DNA from: Pseudacidovorax sp. RU35E | Lineage (GTDB): Bacteria > Pseudomonadota > Gammaproteobacteria > Burkholderiales > Burkholderiaceae_C | DNA length: 64,000 nt | Assembly: GCF_900156165.1 (NCBI RefSeq) | Contig: NZ_FTMY01000013.1 | Span: 62,001-126,000, forward strand | Reading direction: 5' to 3' | In this document: one piece after another, positions 18,331 to 27,077 of the stretch | Numbering within the stretch: position 1 is the first letter of the stretch | Layout: each line of letters starts with the position of its first letter | Notes under the pieces: generated by a model | Databases searched by the model: none | What the model saw: the letters and a program-made list of their open reading frames with translations, nothing else | What the model was told of the DNA's origin: nothing | Program-made: the position numbers and the translations under genes

Positions 18331-19313
18331 GCCGCCTTCCGGCGCGGTGCCGCCTTGCGGGCCGACGCGGATTTGGCGGCGGCCTTCTTGGCTGGCGCCT
18401 TGGCTGCGGGGCGCTTGCCGGCACCGCCCTTGGTTCGCGCCGGGCCGTCGTCCTCGCCCTCGTCCGCCTCTTCGTCTTCATCGTCCTTGGCGGCCGCTCG
18501 GCCCTTGCCGCCTCGCAGGCTGCGCTGCAGCAGTTCGGTCAGGTCCAGGATCTTGGCGCCGGAGCTTGCCTGCTCCTGAGGCTCCAGCTTGGCGACGTCC
18601 TGCGCCTGGCCGGCCTCGGCCTTGCGCTCGACCAGCGCCATGATGCGGTCGCGGAAGCGGTCCTCGTACTCGTCGGCCTTCCATTCGCCCGACATGTCCT
18701 CGATCAGCTGCTCGGCCATCTTCAGCTCGCGGTCGTTGACGCCGGCCTTGCGCGCATCGGCATCGGGCAGCGGCAGGCCTTCCCAGGAGCGGATGTCCGC
18801 GCCCCAGCGCAGCAGGTTGAGCACCAGGCCCGGCCCGGCGGGCACCAGCGCCGCGAGGTGCTCCTTGGTCTGGATCACCACGCGCGCCACGCCGATGCGC
18901 CCGCTGCGCACCAACGCCTCGCGCAGCAGGGCGTAGACCTTGGCGCCGCGCTGGATGGGCGCCGTGTAGTAGGGCCGGTCGAGGTGGATGAAGGGAATGC
19001 CATCGGCCGGCACGAAGCGCTCGATCTCGATGGTCTGCAGCGTGCGCGGGTAGGCGTCGGCGATCTCCTTGTCGGTCAGCACCACGTACTGGCCGTCCTC
19101 CCATTGGACGCCGCGCACGATGTTCTCGCGCGCGATCTCCTTGCCCGTCTTCTTGTTGATGCGCTTGTAGCCCACGTGGTCCATGGAGCGCTTGTCCAGC
19201 CAGTCGAAGTCGATGCTGCCGTCCTGCGTGGCCGAGTAAAGCGCCACCGGGATATGGACGAGGCCGAAGCTGATCGCGCCCTTCCACAGGACGCGCGGGC
19301 TGGATGCGGGCAT
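18327..19313 (-). CDS. ku: NHEJ end-binding protein Ku
   Basis: 328 residues. Ku core at about residues 8-255, starting VLWKGAISFGLVHIPVALYS and including TGKEIARENIVRGVQWEDG and LPLPDADARKAGVNDRELKM. It ends in a tail of about 70 residues, first acidic (DDEDEEADEGEDD), then Lys/Ala/Arg-rich (AKAPAKKAAAKSASARKAAP). Lys-rich Ku tails bind DNA and help threading on ends; the acidic stretch in front is a charged linker. GGAG lies 9 bases ahead of the ATG. Forms an operon with ligD (ATGA overlap). A dyad in the leader is listed separately. Confidence 0.96.
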   Translation of the reverse strand: MPASSPRVLWKGAISFGLVHIPVALYSATQDGSIDFDWLDKRSMDHVGYKRINKKTGKEIARENIVRGVQWEDGQYVVLTDKEIADAYPRTLQTIEIERFVPADGIPFIHLDRPYYTAPIQRGAKVYALLREALVRSGRIGVARVVIQTKEHLAALVPAGPGLVLNLLRWGADIRSWEGLPLPDADARKAGVNDRELKMAEQLIEDMSGEWKADEYEDRFRDRIMALVERKAEAGQAQDVAKLEPQEQASSGAKILDLTELLQRSLRGGKGRAAAKDDEDEEADEGEDDGPARTKGGAGKRPAAKAPAKKAAAKSASARKAAPRRKAA

Positions 19314-19331
19314 GGGGGCTTCTCCGTGATC

Positions 19332-19350
19332 TTGGCGAATGGGTCGCCAA
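19332..19350. promoter_or_regulatory. Dyad in the ku leader
   Basis: TTGGCGA-ATGGG-TCGCCAA: perfect 7-bp arms and a 5-nt centre, 19 bp ahead of the ku start codon. It may be an operator or an RNA hairpin next to the ribosome site. A similar TTGGCGA-N6-TCGCC dyad lies ahead of brnT. Confidence 0.45.
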
Positions 19351-19412
19351 TCTAGGCCGCCGCACGATGCACGGCCTGTAGGAGGAAGAAGCCGGCGTCC
19401 GCCGTGCGGGGC

Positions 19413-20213
19413 CTACACCACGATGGGCGTGGCCGCGCCATCCATCGCCAGCACCGCGCCCGTCACATAGCTGGCCCGCGCCGAAGCTAGAAAGAGCACC
19501 GCGTCCGCCACCTCGCGCGCCTCAGCGATGCGGCCCAGCGGCAGTTTGGCACTGGACTGGGCCAGCGCCTCCTCGGGCGTGATGCCCTGCTGGGCCGCCT
19601 GGGCCTTCAGGCCTTCCTGCAGGCGTTCTGTGGCCGTGAGGCCGGGGTTCACCACGTTCACCCGCACGCCCTTGCCGGCATAGGCATTGGCCAGGCCCAC
19701 GCTGGCGAGCATGAGCGCCGCGTTGGCCGAGCCGCCCGGCAGGTGGATGGGGCTGGCCACCTTGCCGCCCGCGCCCACCACGTTGACGATGGCCCCGCCG
19801 CCGCGCGCGGCCATGCGCTTGATGAGCGGGTCCATCATGTGGATGTAGGTGAAGTACTTGGCCTGCATGGCTGCCTGCCAGTGGGCGGCCTCCAGCTGGT
19901 CGGCGGGCGTGCGGCGCGCCGCGCCCGCCGAGTTGACCAGTACGTCGACCGGGCCGTGCGATTGCTCGATGCGGTCCAGTACCGCGATGGCGGCCTGCGG
20001 GTCGCTCAGGTCGGCCGCGAAGGTGGCGACCATGCGCGCCGCGTCGGCCCGGGCGTCGGCCAGCGCCAGCGCCGCGTCGACCAGCCCCGCCTCGTGGCGG
20101 GCCACCAGGCTGACGCGCGCGCCCTCCTGCAGAAAGCCCCGGGCGCAGGCCAGGCCGATGCCCTTGCTGCCCCCGGTGATCAAGACATGTTTGCCGGCAA
20201 GTTCGAGGTCCAT
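19413..20213 (-). CDS. SDR-family protein with non-standard active site
   Basis: 266 residues. Clear Rossmann fold: dinucleotide motif TGGSKGIGLACARGFL at about residues 13-28, Asp in FAADLSDPQ, NSAGAARR (NNAG equivalent) at about 94-101, and C-terminal PLGRIAEAREVADAVLFLAS plus GAVLAMDGAATP. The catalytic Ser-Tyr-Lys set is missing: the Ser region reads NVVGAGGK, and the YSASK position reads GGSAN (Gly160, Asn164). So ordinary SDR oxidoreduction is doubtful; it may be a specialised or non-redox member. Alone on its strand between ku and a C-rich repeat; no operon partner. Confidence 0.82.
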   Translation of the reverse strand: MDLELAGKHVLITGGSKGIGLACARGFLQEGARVSLVARHEAGLVDAALALADARADAARMVATFAADLSDPQAAIAVLDRIEQSHGPVDVLVNSAGAARRTPADQLEAAHWQAAMQAKYFTYIHMMDPLIKRMAARGGGAIVNVVGAGGKVASPIHLPGGSANAALMLASVGLANAYAGKGVRVNVVNPGLTATERLQEGLKAQAAQQGITPEEALAQSSAKLPLGRIAEAREVADAVLFLASARASYVTGAVLAMDGAATPIVV

Positions 20214-20322
20214 GCCCGCATCCTGCGCATCGCGGGCTGGCTGTCAAACGACGGCCGTCAATGTCCCTGCCGGTTGCTGCGGTGTCACTTCACTGTCGTT
20301 GCACTTGCCGTTCACAGCCGGC

Positions 20323-20435
20323 GTCCGCGGAGCAGGCCATGCGCGGGCACCCGCGGAACCGGCTTCGCCGGGCCGCCGGGTGCGCCCCCTTGAGGGGGGA
20401 GGCGGCTACACGAAGTGAGCAAGCAACGGGGGTGG
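20323..20435 (-). repeat. C-rich intergenic repeat, copy A
   Basis: Read on the minus strand it starts CCCCCGTTGCTTGCTCACTT, continues with the hairpin CCCCCTCAAGGGGG and a second stem around CCGGCGAAGCCGG, and ends CATGGCCTGCTCCGCGG. Nearly identical to copy C (37564-37677) and related to copy B (23010-23130). It begins 2-3 bp behind the stop of the SEC-C gene, in the same direction. Confidence 0.85.
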
Positions 20436-20437
20436 AC

Positions 20438-21229
<792 letters not shown>

Positions 21230-21334
21230 GAGAAAGGGTCTCGGGGAATGCCCCCTATGATGCAGCACACCGGGCCGCCCGCCGGTGCGCGCCTTCTGGC
21301 GGCCCTGCGGCCGGCCCGGCCGATCCCCGTTTTC

Positions 21335-22216
21335 ATGGCAGCGCTCCGCCCTTCTTTCCGACGTTCCTCGTCCTCCTCCCCCCGCCGCGACGACGCCGCC
21401 GGCGGCGAGGCCCCGCCCCGGCGCGACCCCCACGACTTCCTGCGCGAGACGCTGCCGCGCCAGACACGCAGCGTGGGCGACCACCGGCTTGACGACCGGC
21501 GCGTCTGGCTCAAGAAGGCCGGCCCGCGCCATGGCCCGCTGCGCTACCGGCTGCTGTCGCTCATCGCCCGCACGCTGCGGCTGGAGGTGCTGACGCCCGT
21601 GCCCAACCCCGGCGGCACGGCCGCCATCGCCATCGAGGCGGCGCGCCTGCGCAGCCTGGCCGCGAGCGGCCTGCGCGTGCCGCAGGTGCTGGCCGAGCAG
21701 CCCGAGGGCCTGCTGATCAGCGACCTGGCCGGCACCGGCCGCAGCGCCGCCATGCTGATGGAGCGCCTGGAGCAGGCCGCCACCCAGGGCCCGGCCGTGC
21801 TGCTGGCCGCCTGGGCCCAGGGCCTGGAGGCCATCGCCCGGGTGCATGCCCGCGGCCAGTACCTGAGCCAAGCCTTCGCCCGCAACATGGTGCTGTGCCC
21901 CGATGGCGAGATCGGCTTCATCGACTTCGAGGACGACCCCGGCGCCACGCTGCCCACCGACCAGTGCCAGGCACGCGACTGGCTGAGCTACCTGCACTCC
22001 ACCGGCGCATTGATCCTCGCCGCCAGCCCGCAGGCTGCTGCGACGCACTGGCAGGCGGCGATGGATGCGGCCGAGCCCGGCGTGCGCGAGCGCGTGGCCG
22101 AGGCGGCCCGCCGCATGCGCTGGCTGCGGCACCTGCCCCAAGGCCGCCGCTGGGGCCGCGATACGCAGCGGGTGCGCGCCGCGGCGGTGCTGCTGGGGCG
22201 CTGGCATGCGGCCTGA
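21335..22216 (+). CDS. Kinase-fold (Bud32/RIO-like) protein with altered catalytic loop
   Basis: 293 residues from ATG 21335; an ATG at 21257 (26 codons earlier) is an alternative. An Arg/Ser-rich N-terminus precedes a small kinase-like lobe (LKKAGPRHGPLRYRLLSLIA, IAIEAARLRSLAASGLRVPQ) and a C-lobe with SQAFARNMVLCPDGEIGFID then FEDDP. The usual HGDLxxxN catalytic loop reads LSQAFARN, so the catalytic Asp is replaced while the metal-binding Asn and the DFE-like Asp remain. It may be a pseudokinase or use another base. Function unknown. The TetR gene follows 39 bp later on the same strand. Confidence 0.65.
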   Translation: MAALRPSFRRSSSSSPRRDDAAGGEAPPRRDPHDFLRETLPRQTRSVGDHRLDDRRVWLKKAGPRHGPLRYRLLSLIARTLRLEVLTPVPNPGGTAAIAIEAARLRSLAASGLRVPQVLAEQPEGLLISDLAGTGRSAAMLMERLEQAATQGPAVLLAAWAQGLEAIARVHARGQYLSQAFARNMVLCPDGEIGFIDFEDDPGATLPTDQCQARDWLSYLHSTGALILAASPQAAATHWQAAMDAAEPGVRERVAEAARRMRWLRHLPQGRRWGRDTQRVRAAAVLLGRWHAA

Positions 22217-22255
22217 CGAGGCGCCTGCGCGAGAATCTTTCCCCGCCTGCCACAC

Positions 22256-23008
22256 GTGCCCTGCAGGGCCCGGGTCACCGTGACCGAGAAGACAACTGCC
22301 TCCGCCCCCAAGAAGACCCCGCGCAGCCGCCGCGCCACGCCGGCCGCGGACGCAGTCCCGCCGCCCGCCGCGGGCGGCCCCACACGGCGCGTGAGCGCCC
22401 GGGTGCCCGAGGAACAGATCGAGCACCGCATCCTGGCCGCCGCCGTCGCCGAGTTCGCCGAGCACGGTTTTGCCGGTGCGCGCATCGAGCGCATCAGCAA
22501 GCAGGCCGGCACGGTGGACCGGATGCTGTACTACTACTACGGCAACAAGGAGCGGCTCTACCAGGCGGTGCTGGAGAAGCTCTATGCCGAGATGATCGGC
22601 GCGCAGCGCGACTTCGTGCTGCCGCCCGACCCGGTGGCCGGCATGCGCCAGCTGATCGAGCATGCCTGGGACCACTACGCGGCCAACCCCGACCTGGTGC
22701 GGGTGATCATGAACGAGAACCTGCTGCGCGGCCGGCACATCCGCCAGTCGCAGCAGGTGGGGCGCACGTCCTTCCCGCTGGTGGAGACGGTGGCCGAGAT
22801 CCTCTCGGCCGGCCAGGCCCAGGGCGTGTTCCGCCGCGACGTGAAGGCCGAGCATGTGCTCATGAGCATCATGTCGCTCGGCTTCTTCTACATCTCCAAC
22901 CAGTACACCTGCTCGGCCTGGATGGGCGTGGACCTGATGAGCCGCCCGCGCCGCAGCGCCTGGCGCGCGCACATCTGCGAGGTAGTGCTGCGCAGCATTG
23001 AGGCGTGA
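22256..23008 (+). CDS. TetR-family regulator
   Basis: 250 residues from a GTG at 22256 (GTG at 22280 also possible). An unusual ~45-residue basic, Pro-rich N-terminal extension precedes the TetR HTH (residues about 60-105: AAVAEFAEHGFAGARIERIS, then GTVDRMLYYYYGNKERLYQA). The C-terminal helices (about 120-245) resemble the RutR/TetR_C class. The gene is convergent with the receptor/Rieske unit, whose promoter region carries perfect palindromes; it is the nearest candidate repressor of that unit (inference). Repeat copy B begins 2 bp behind its stop. Confidence 0.88.
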   Translation: MPCRARVTVTEKTTASAPKKTPRSRRATPAADAVPPPAAGGPTRRVSARVPEEQIEHRILAAAVAEFAEHGFAGARIERISKQAGTVDRMLYYYYGNKERLYQAVLEKLYAEMIGAQRDFVLPPDPVAGMRQLIEHAWDHYAANPDLVRVIMNENLLRGRHIRQSQQVGRTSFPLVETVAEILSAGQAQGVFRRDVKAEHVLMSIMSLGFFYISNQYTCSAWMGVDLMSRPRRSAWRAHICEVVLRSIEA

Positions 23009-23009
23009 A

Positions 23010-23130
23010 CACCCCCCATGCCGCTTCGCGGCTCCCCCCTCTCTGTCGCCTTCGGCTCGGGAGGGGGGCGCACCCCGAGGCCTGGCAAAGCCAGTTCCTC
23101 GGGCGCCCGCGCATGGCCTGCTCCGCGGCC
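23010..23130 (+). repeat. C-rich intergenic repeat, copy B (divergent variant)
   Basis: Same plan as copies A and C but with changed stems: CCCCCCTC...GAGGGGGG around a CTTCGG-containing loop, then CCCGAGG...CCTCGGG, ending in the shared GCGCATGGCCTGCTCCGCGG. It starts 2 bp behind the TetR stop, in the same direction. The stems are kept although their bases differ, which suggests that structure matters. Confidence 0.75.
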
Positions 23131-23168
23131 ATTTGATCGTTACTGCTGCGCCGGTTTCAAGGCGCGCC

Positions 23169-24374
23169 TCAGTTCCGTAATTTACGGATCACTTCATCCG
23201 GCGGCGCCAGCTTGCTGCCGTCGATGTAGGTGCCCGCGGGCATCACGCCCTTGCCGTCCTTGACCGCCGTGCGGCCCACGTAGATGCCCATCGTGGACTG
23301 GTTGTCCTGCGGGCGGAAGGTGGCCGGGCCGAAGGGCGTGGAGAAGTTCAGGCCCTTGAAGGCGGCGATCAGCTTCTCGGTGTCGGTGCCGCCGGCCTTC
23401 TGGATGCCGGCCGCCAGGGCCTTCACGGTGGCATAGCCCACCACAGCGTTCAGGCGCGGGTAGTCGCCGTACTTCTTCTGGTAGGCCGCATAGAAGGCGC
23501 GGTGCTCGGGCGTGTCGATGGCGGTGTAGGGATAGCCGGTGACGATCCAGCCCTCGGGCGCGTCGTCCTTGAGCGGGTCCAGGTACTCGGGCTCGCCGGT
23601 CAGCAGGCTCACCACCTCGCGGCCCTGGAACAGCCCGCGCGTCTTGCCCTCGCGCGCCAGCTTGGTGAGGTCGCTGCCGAACATCACGTTGAAGATGGCA
23701 TCAGGCTTGGCGTCGGCGATGGCCTGCACCACCGCGCCGGCGTCGATCTTGCCCAGCGGCGGCGCCTGCTCGGCCACGAACTCCACGTCGGGCTGCAGCT
23801 TCTTGAGCTGCTCCTTGAAGGCAGCCGTCGCGGCCTGGCCGTACTCGTAGTTGGGATAGATGAGCGCCCAGCGCTTCTTGCCCAGCTTGGCGGCCTCGGC
23901 CACCACCGACGTGGCGAGGGCATAGGTCCCGGAGCGCAGACGATAGGTATAGCGGTTGCCGTTCTCCCACACCACCTTGTCGCTCAAGGGGCCGGAGGCG
24001 AGGAAGAACACCTTCTTCTGCCGCGCGAAGTCGGCCAGCGCCACGCCCACGTGCGACAGCGTGACGCCGGAGAGGAGGTCGATCTTCTCGCGGGCGATCA
24101 GCTCCTCGGCCATGCGCACGGCATCGCCGGGGTTGGCGTTGTCGTCGCGAAAAAGCGTCTCCAGCTTGCGCCCGCCGAGCACGCCGCCGGCCGCGTTGAT
24201 CTCTTCCTGCGCCAGCAGCCAACCGTTGCGGTAGGGCACCAGGTTCTGCGGCAGGGCCTTGTAGCTGTTGATCTCGCCGATGCGGATCGGCTCCTGCGCG
24301 GCGGCAGGCAGCGCGGTGGCAACGACAGCCAGCAGGCCGACGGTCAGGGCATGGCGCCAGGGCTTGGGGATCAT
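23169..24374 (-). CDS. Branched-chain-amino-acid-type ABC receptor (LivK-like)
   Basis: 401 residues. Sec signal peptide MIPKPWRHALTVGLLAVVAT... cleaved after LPAAAQ, with GAGGA six bases ahead of the ATG. The mature part is a type I periplasmic binding fold (EPIRIGEINSYKALPQNLVP, QEEINAAGGVLGGRKLETLF, LIYPNYEYGQAATAAF, GFAxFRPQDNQ-type end). Such receptors bind amino acids, amides or aromatic acids. No LivHMGF genes are here, so it must share a transporter encoded elsewhere. It lies 97 bp behind the Rieske oxygenase on the same strand, which suggests it delivers that enzyme's substrate. Confidence 0.88.
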   Translation of the reverse strand: MIPKPWRHALTVGLLAVVATALPAAAQEPIRIGEINSYKALPQNLVPYRNGWLLAQEEINAAGGVLGGRKLETLFRDDNANPGDAVRMAEELIAREKIDLLSGVTLSHVGVALADFARQKKVFFLASGPLSDKVVWENGNRYTYRLRSGTYALATSVVAEAAKLGKKRWALIYPNYEYGQAATAAFKEQLKKLQPDVEFVAEQAPPLGKIDAGAVVQAIADAKPDAIFNVMFGSDLTKLAREGKTRGLFQGREVVSLLTGEPEYLDPLKDDAPEGWIVTGYPYTAIDTPEHRAFYAAYQKKYGDYPRLNAVVGYATVKALAAGIQKAGGTDTEKLIAAFKGLNFSTPFGPATFRPQDNQSTMGIYVGRTAVKDGKGVMPAGTYIDGSKLAPPDEVIRKLRN

Positions 24375-24471
24375 CGCGGGTCCTCGTGGGTGGGGTGATG
24401 GGACGGAGACGGGAGACAACAAGGGAGAAGGCCGGCGCAGCACCCGTCGGCGCCGCGTGGGCGGCACCCGG

Positions 24472-25500
24472 TCAGGCCGATTCGGCCTCGACCATTTCCT
24501 GCACGATGCGGCGCATCTTGATGGCCGAGGCGTCCAGGCCGAGCTGCACGCGCTGCCATTCGCGCGGCTTGTCCTCGTTGCGCTGGATGGCTTCGAGCAC
24601 GGCCTTGTCCTCGTTGAAGGCCACGCGCAGGCCGGCGCGCAGGCGCTCGTCGGTGGCGGCGTCGGCGGGCGAGTTCTTCAGCAGCAGCCAGTGCTGCACG
24701 CAGCTGCGCGCGTCCACCGGCGTGATGAAGTGGCAGGCGAACATCTGGATGCAGTCGCCGCGCACGCCCTCGGGTGCGCCGGTGCCGGTGGCGGCGGAGC
24801 CGAAGTCGATCACGGCGATGCTGGGCGCGTGGTAGTGGTAGTAGTGCCAGCGGTCCACGTTGCCGCCGAAGTCCTTCAGGCCCTGGAAGATGGGAATGAG
24901 CGGCCCGTCGATCACCCAGCGCCAGGTGACGACCTTGCGGCCCTCGCGCTGGTGCTGCACGCGCGTCTCTTCACGGCCGGTGCTGCCCAGCGTGGTGGGA
25001 TGCACATAGACCACGTGCGTGGGGTCGCACAGGTTGTCGGCCAGGCTCAGGTAGTTGGCGGCCACGGGCAGCGCGTCGCCCTCGATCACGCTGTAGGCCG
25101 GGTCGTCGTACTCGGGCAGATGGAAGACCTGCGCCGCATCGGCCAGGGCCGCGTCGCCCATCCACACCCAGACCATGCCCATGCTCGTCGCCGTGGGATA
25201 GCTGCGCACCTGCGCATTGGCGGGCGCACGCTGCATGCCGGGCGCGAGCGTGCAGCGGCCGCTGCAGTCGAAGGCCAGGCCGTGGTAGCCGCATTCCACC
25301 GAATCGCCGCGCAGCCGGCCCAGCGACAGCGGCGCCAAGCGGTGCGGGCAGGCGTCGTCCAGCGCGGCCACCTCGCCGGTGCTGGTGCGAAAGACCACCA
25401 GGTCCTCGCCCAGCACGCGCCGCTTGGCCAGCGACTGGCCGATGTCGCGGGCCCAGCCGAGCGGGTACCAGGCGTTGCGGGGATAGGGCGTGCTGCTCAT
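24472..25500 (-). CDS. Rieske non-haem iron oxygenase (VanA-like)
   Basis: 342 residues. The Rieske 2Fe-2S site is complete: Cys51-x-His53 (ACPHRLAPLSLGRL) and Cys70-x2-His73 (ECGYHGLAF). The catalytic domain shows the mononuclear iron motif DNLCDPTHVVYVH, with the bridging Asp and the two His. Size and motifs fit the vanillate O-demethylase / phenylpropionate-type alpha subunits that hydroxylate or demethylate aromatic acids. No ferredoxin-reductase (VanB-type) gene is next to it, so electrons come from elsewhere. Transcribed with the LivK-like receptor. Palindromes 61-98 bp ahead of its start are probably operators. Confidence 0.92.
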   Translation of the reverse strand: MSSTPYPRNAWYPLGWARDIGQSLAKRRVLGEDLVVFRTSTGEVAALDDACPHRLAPLSLGRLRGDSVECGYHGLAFDCSGRCTLAPGMQRAPANAQVRSYPTATSMGMVWVWMGDAALADAAQVFHLPEYDDPAYSVIEGDALPVAANYLSLADNLCDPTHVVYVHPTTLGSTGREETRVQHQREGRKVVTWRWVIDGPLIPIFQGLKDFGGNVDRWHYYHYHAPSIAVIDFGSAATGTGAPEGVRGDCIQMFACHFITPVDARSCVQHWLLLKNSPADAATDERLRAGLRVAFNEDKAVLEAIQRNEDKPREWQRVQLGLDASAIKMRRIVQEMVEAESA

Positions 25501-25560
25501 CGTGCGTCGACTCCGTGGGATGTTTGACCCACATCAGCATACGGCGTGCCAGCTCTGGAG

Positions 25561-25598
25561 TAAGTGTTTTCTTCACTTAATGGAGTGTTCACTCCATT
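25561..25598. promoter_or_regulatory. Two adjacent palindromes upstream of the Rieske gene
   Basis: TAAGTG-N7-CACTTA (25561-25579) directly abuts AATGGAGTG-TT-CACTCCATT (25579-25598), both perfect in their arms. They lie in an A+T-rich patch 61-98 bp before the Rieske start. Likely binding sites for the TetR protein or another repressor; the promoter boxes themselves are not clear. Confidence 0.6.
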
Positions 25599-25697
25599 TT
25601 GGACAAGGCATGGGCGGTGACGGTGCGTCGTGCGCACTGCCGCTGGGCATGACGGGGAAGTGCCGGGGCCGCGCAGGCCGCCGGCTTGCGGGCCGCC

Positions 25698-26261
25698 TCA
25701 GGCGTCCTTGCGCGCCTGTGCCGCCAGCAGCCGCTTGTTGACGGCGTGCACCGCACCCAGCTCGGCCTGCATGGCGCGGCTGATCTGCGACAGGGTGCGC
25801 AGGCGGCGGTTGCTCTCGCGCAGGCGCTCGGCCAGCGCGCGGGAGATCGACAGCATCAGCCGCGCGGCGACGGCCGGCTGCACCTCCACCAGGCCGCGCA
25901 GGGCGACCCGGGTGAGCACGGCCAGCTTGAGGTCGGTCAGCGCCGTGCAGGTGGCCGAGCGCGGCGAGCCGTCGATCAGCCCCATCTCGCCGAAGAGCTG
26001 GCCGGCGTCGATGACCGAGATCACCACCTCGTCGCCGTCGCCCACGCCCGTGCCCTCGGCCCGCACCTGGCCTTCGAGCACCAGCGCCATGTAGTCGACG
26101 TCGTCGGTCTGCCCCTCGGTCATGATGACTGTGCCGGCCTTGACGGCCATGGGCCGCATGGCGTCGACGATGATCCGCGCGTCGTGGATGTCCAGCTCGG
26201 CCACGATGGACGAGCGGGTGAGCATCAATGCCGCTTCCTCGCGCAGGTTCACCGAGGCCAT
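25698..26261 (-). CDS. Stand-alone cyclic-nucleotide-binding-domain protein
   Basis: 187 residues. Residues about 15-135 form a cNMP-binding beta-roll: LTRSSIVAELDIHDARIIVD, MALVLEGQVRAEG, and the phosphate-binding cassette GQLFGEMGLIDGSPRSATC with Gly, Glu, Arg and Ser in their usual places, so cAMP or cGMP binding is plausible. The remaining ~50 residues are one helical region (LAERLRESNRRLRTLSQISR) with no helix-turn-helix. It cannot act as an ordinary Crp-type activator and may be a sensor or partner protein. Its start overlaps the end of pdeM by 13 bases, so the two are probably co-translated. SD is weak. Confidence 0.82.
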   Translation of the reverse strand: MASVNLREEAALMLTRSSIVAELDIHDARIIVDAMRPMAVKAGTVIMTEGQTDDVDYMALVLEGQVRAEGTGVGDGDEVVISVIDAGQLFGEMGLIDGSPRSATCTALTDLKLAVLTRVALRGLVEVQPAVAARLMLSISRALAERLRESNRRLRTLSQISRAMQAELGAVHAVNKRLLAAQARKDA

Positions 26262-26977
26262 GCGCGTTCCCCTTCCTGCTCGCGGTCGGCCGCCACGGCC
26301 GGCAGCATCCAGACCCGGCCGCCGCCCACGGCATGCAGCCGCCGCTGCGGCAGCCGCGGCAGCAGCAGGCCGCCGGTGAATTCGCCGAAGGCCGGCAGGA
26401 TGGCCAGGCCCGGTTCGCTGACGAAGCAGGGCAGCCGCAGGCTGTCGCGGCCCGCGCCCTGCAGCGCACAGGCCGGATGCAGGTGGCCCGCCAGCACGAA
26501 GCGTCCGGCCTGCGTCTGTGGATGGTGGCAGCAGGCGAAGGGGCCCAGGGCGAAGGGCTCGTCGGCCAGCGCGATGCACAGCTCCGCCGGCGGATCGCCG
26601 GCGCGGTCGTCGTGGTTGCCGCGCACCAGGGTCATGGCCACCTGCGGATGGCGGGCGCGCCAGTCGGCCAGCGCCTGCATGACCTGGGGCGTGCGGGCCT
26701 GCGGCGCATGCAGGAAGTCGCCCAGGAAGACCACGGCGCGCGCGCTCTGGCGGTGGATCAGCGAGTCGAGGCGCGCCAGGTTCTCCTGCGTCGTGCCGCC
26801 CGGCACCGGCTGGCCCAGCGCGCGGAAGGTGGCCGCCTTGCCGATGTGCAGGTCGGCGATGAAGAGGGTGTGCGCCGCCGGCCACCACAGGGCGCGCTCG
26901 GGCAGCAGGTGAAGACGCTCGCCGGCCCAGAGCACTTCATGGACGGCGGGGAAATCGGAAGCAGGCAGCAAGGGCAT
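26249..26977 (-). CDS. pdeM: Ligase-associated DNA-damage-response phosphoesterase PdeM
   Basis: 242 residues, a calcineurin-like metallophosphoesterase. All metal motifs are seen: FIADLHIGKAATFR, VVFLGDFLHAP, LVRGNHDDRAG and LAGHLHPACAL. This PdeM subfamily is encoded together with an Lhr-type helicase, an ATP-dependent ligase and an MBL exonuclease, and is predicted to trim DNA ends before ligation. Here it follows the helicase gene (100 bp gap), while the ligase and exonuclease lie further upstream. The last 13 bases overlap the CNBD gene. Confidence 0.92.
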   Translation of the reverse strand: MPLLPASDFPAVHEVLWAGERLHLLPERALWWPAAHTLFIADLHIGKAATFRALGQPVPGGTTQENLARLDSLIHRQSARAVVFLGDFLHAPQARTPQVMQALADWRARHPQVAMTLVRGNHDDRAGDPPAELCIALADEPFALGPFACCHHPQTQAGRFVLAGHLHPACALQGAGRDSLRLPCFVSEPGLAILPAFGEFTGGLLLPRLPQRRLHAVGGGRVWMLPAVAADREQEGERAWPR

Positions 26978-27077
26978 GGGCGCGAGAACGATGACGTCAG
27001 TTTACGTTTCGCAACTGTTCAGAAAGCTGAACGGCGGCGTAAGGCCCATCCACCGGCCGGGCTTGCGGCGCCCCCCG

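Noticed and set aside
25536-25551. Sigma-54-like TGGCACG-N4-ATGCT on the minus strand before the Rieske gene
   Set aside because: GG/GC spacing fits, but the -12 box is imperfect, no enhancer-binding regulator is nearby and the palindromes stand too close for an upstream activator site. Kept only as a note.
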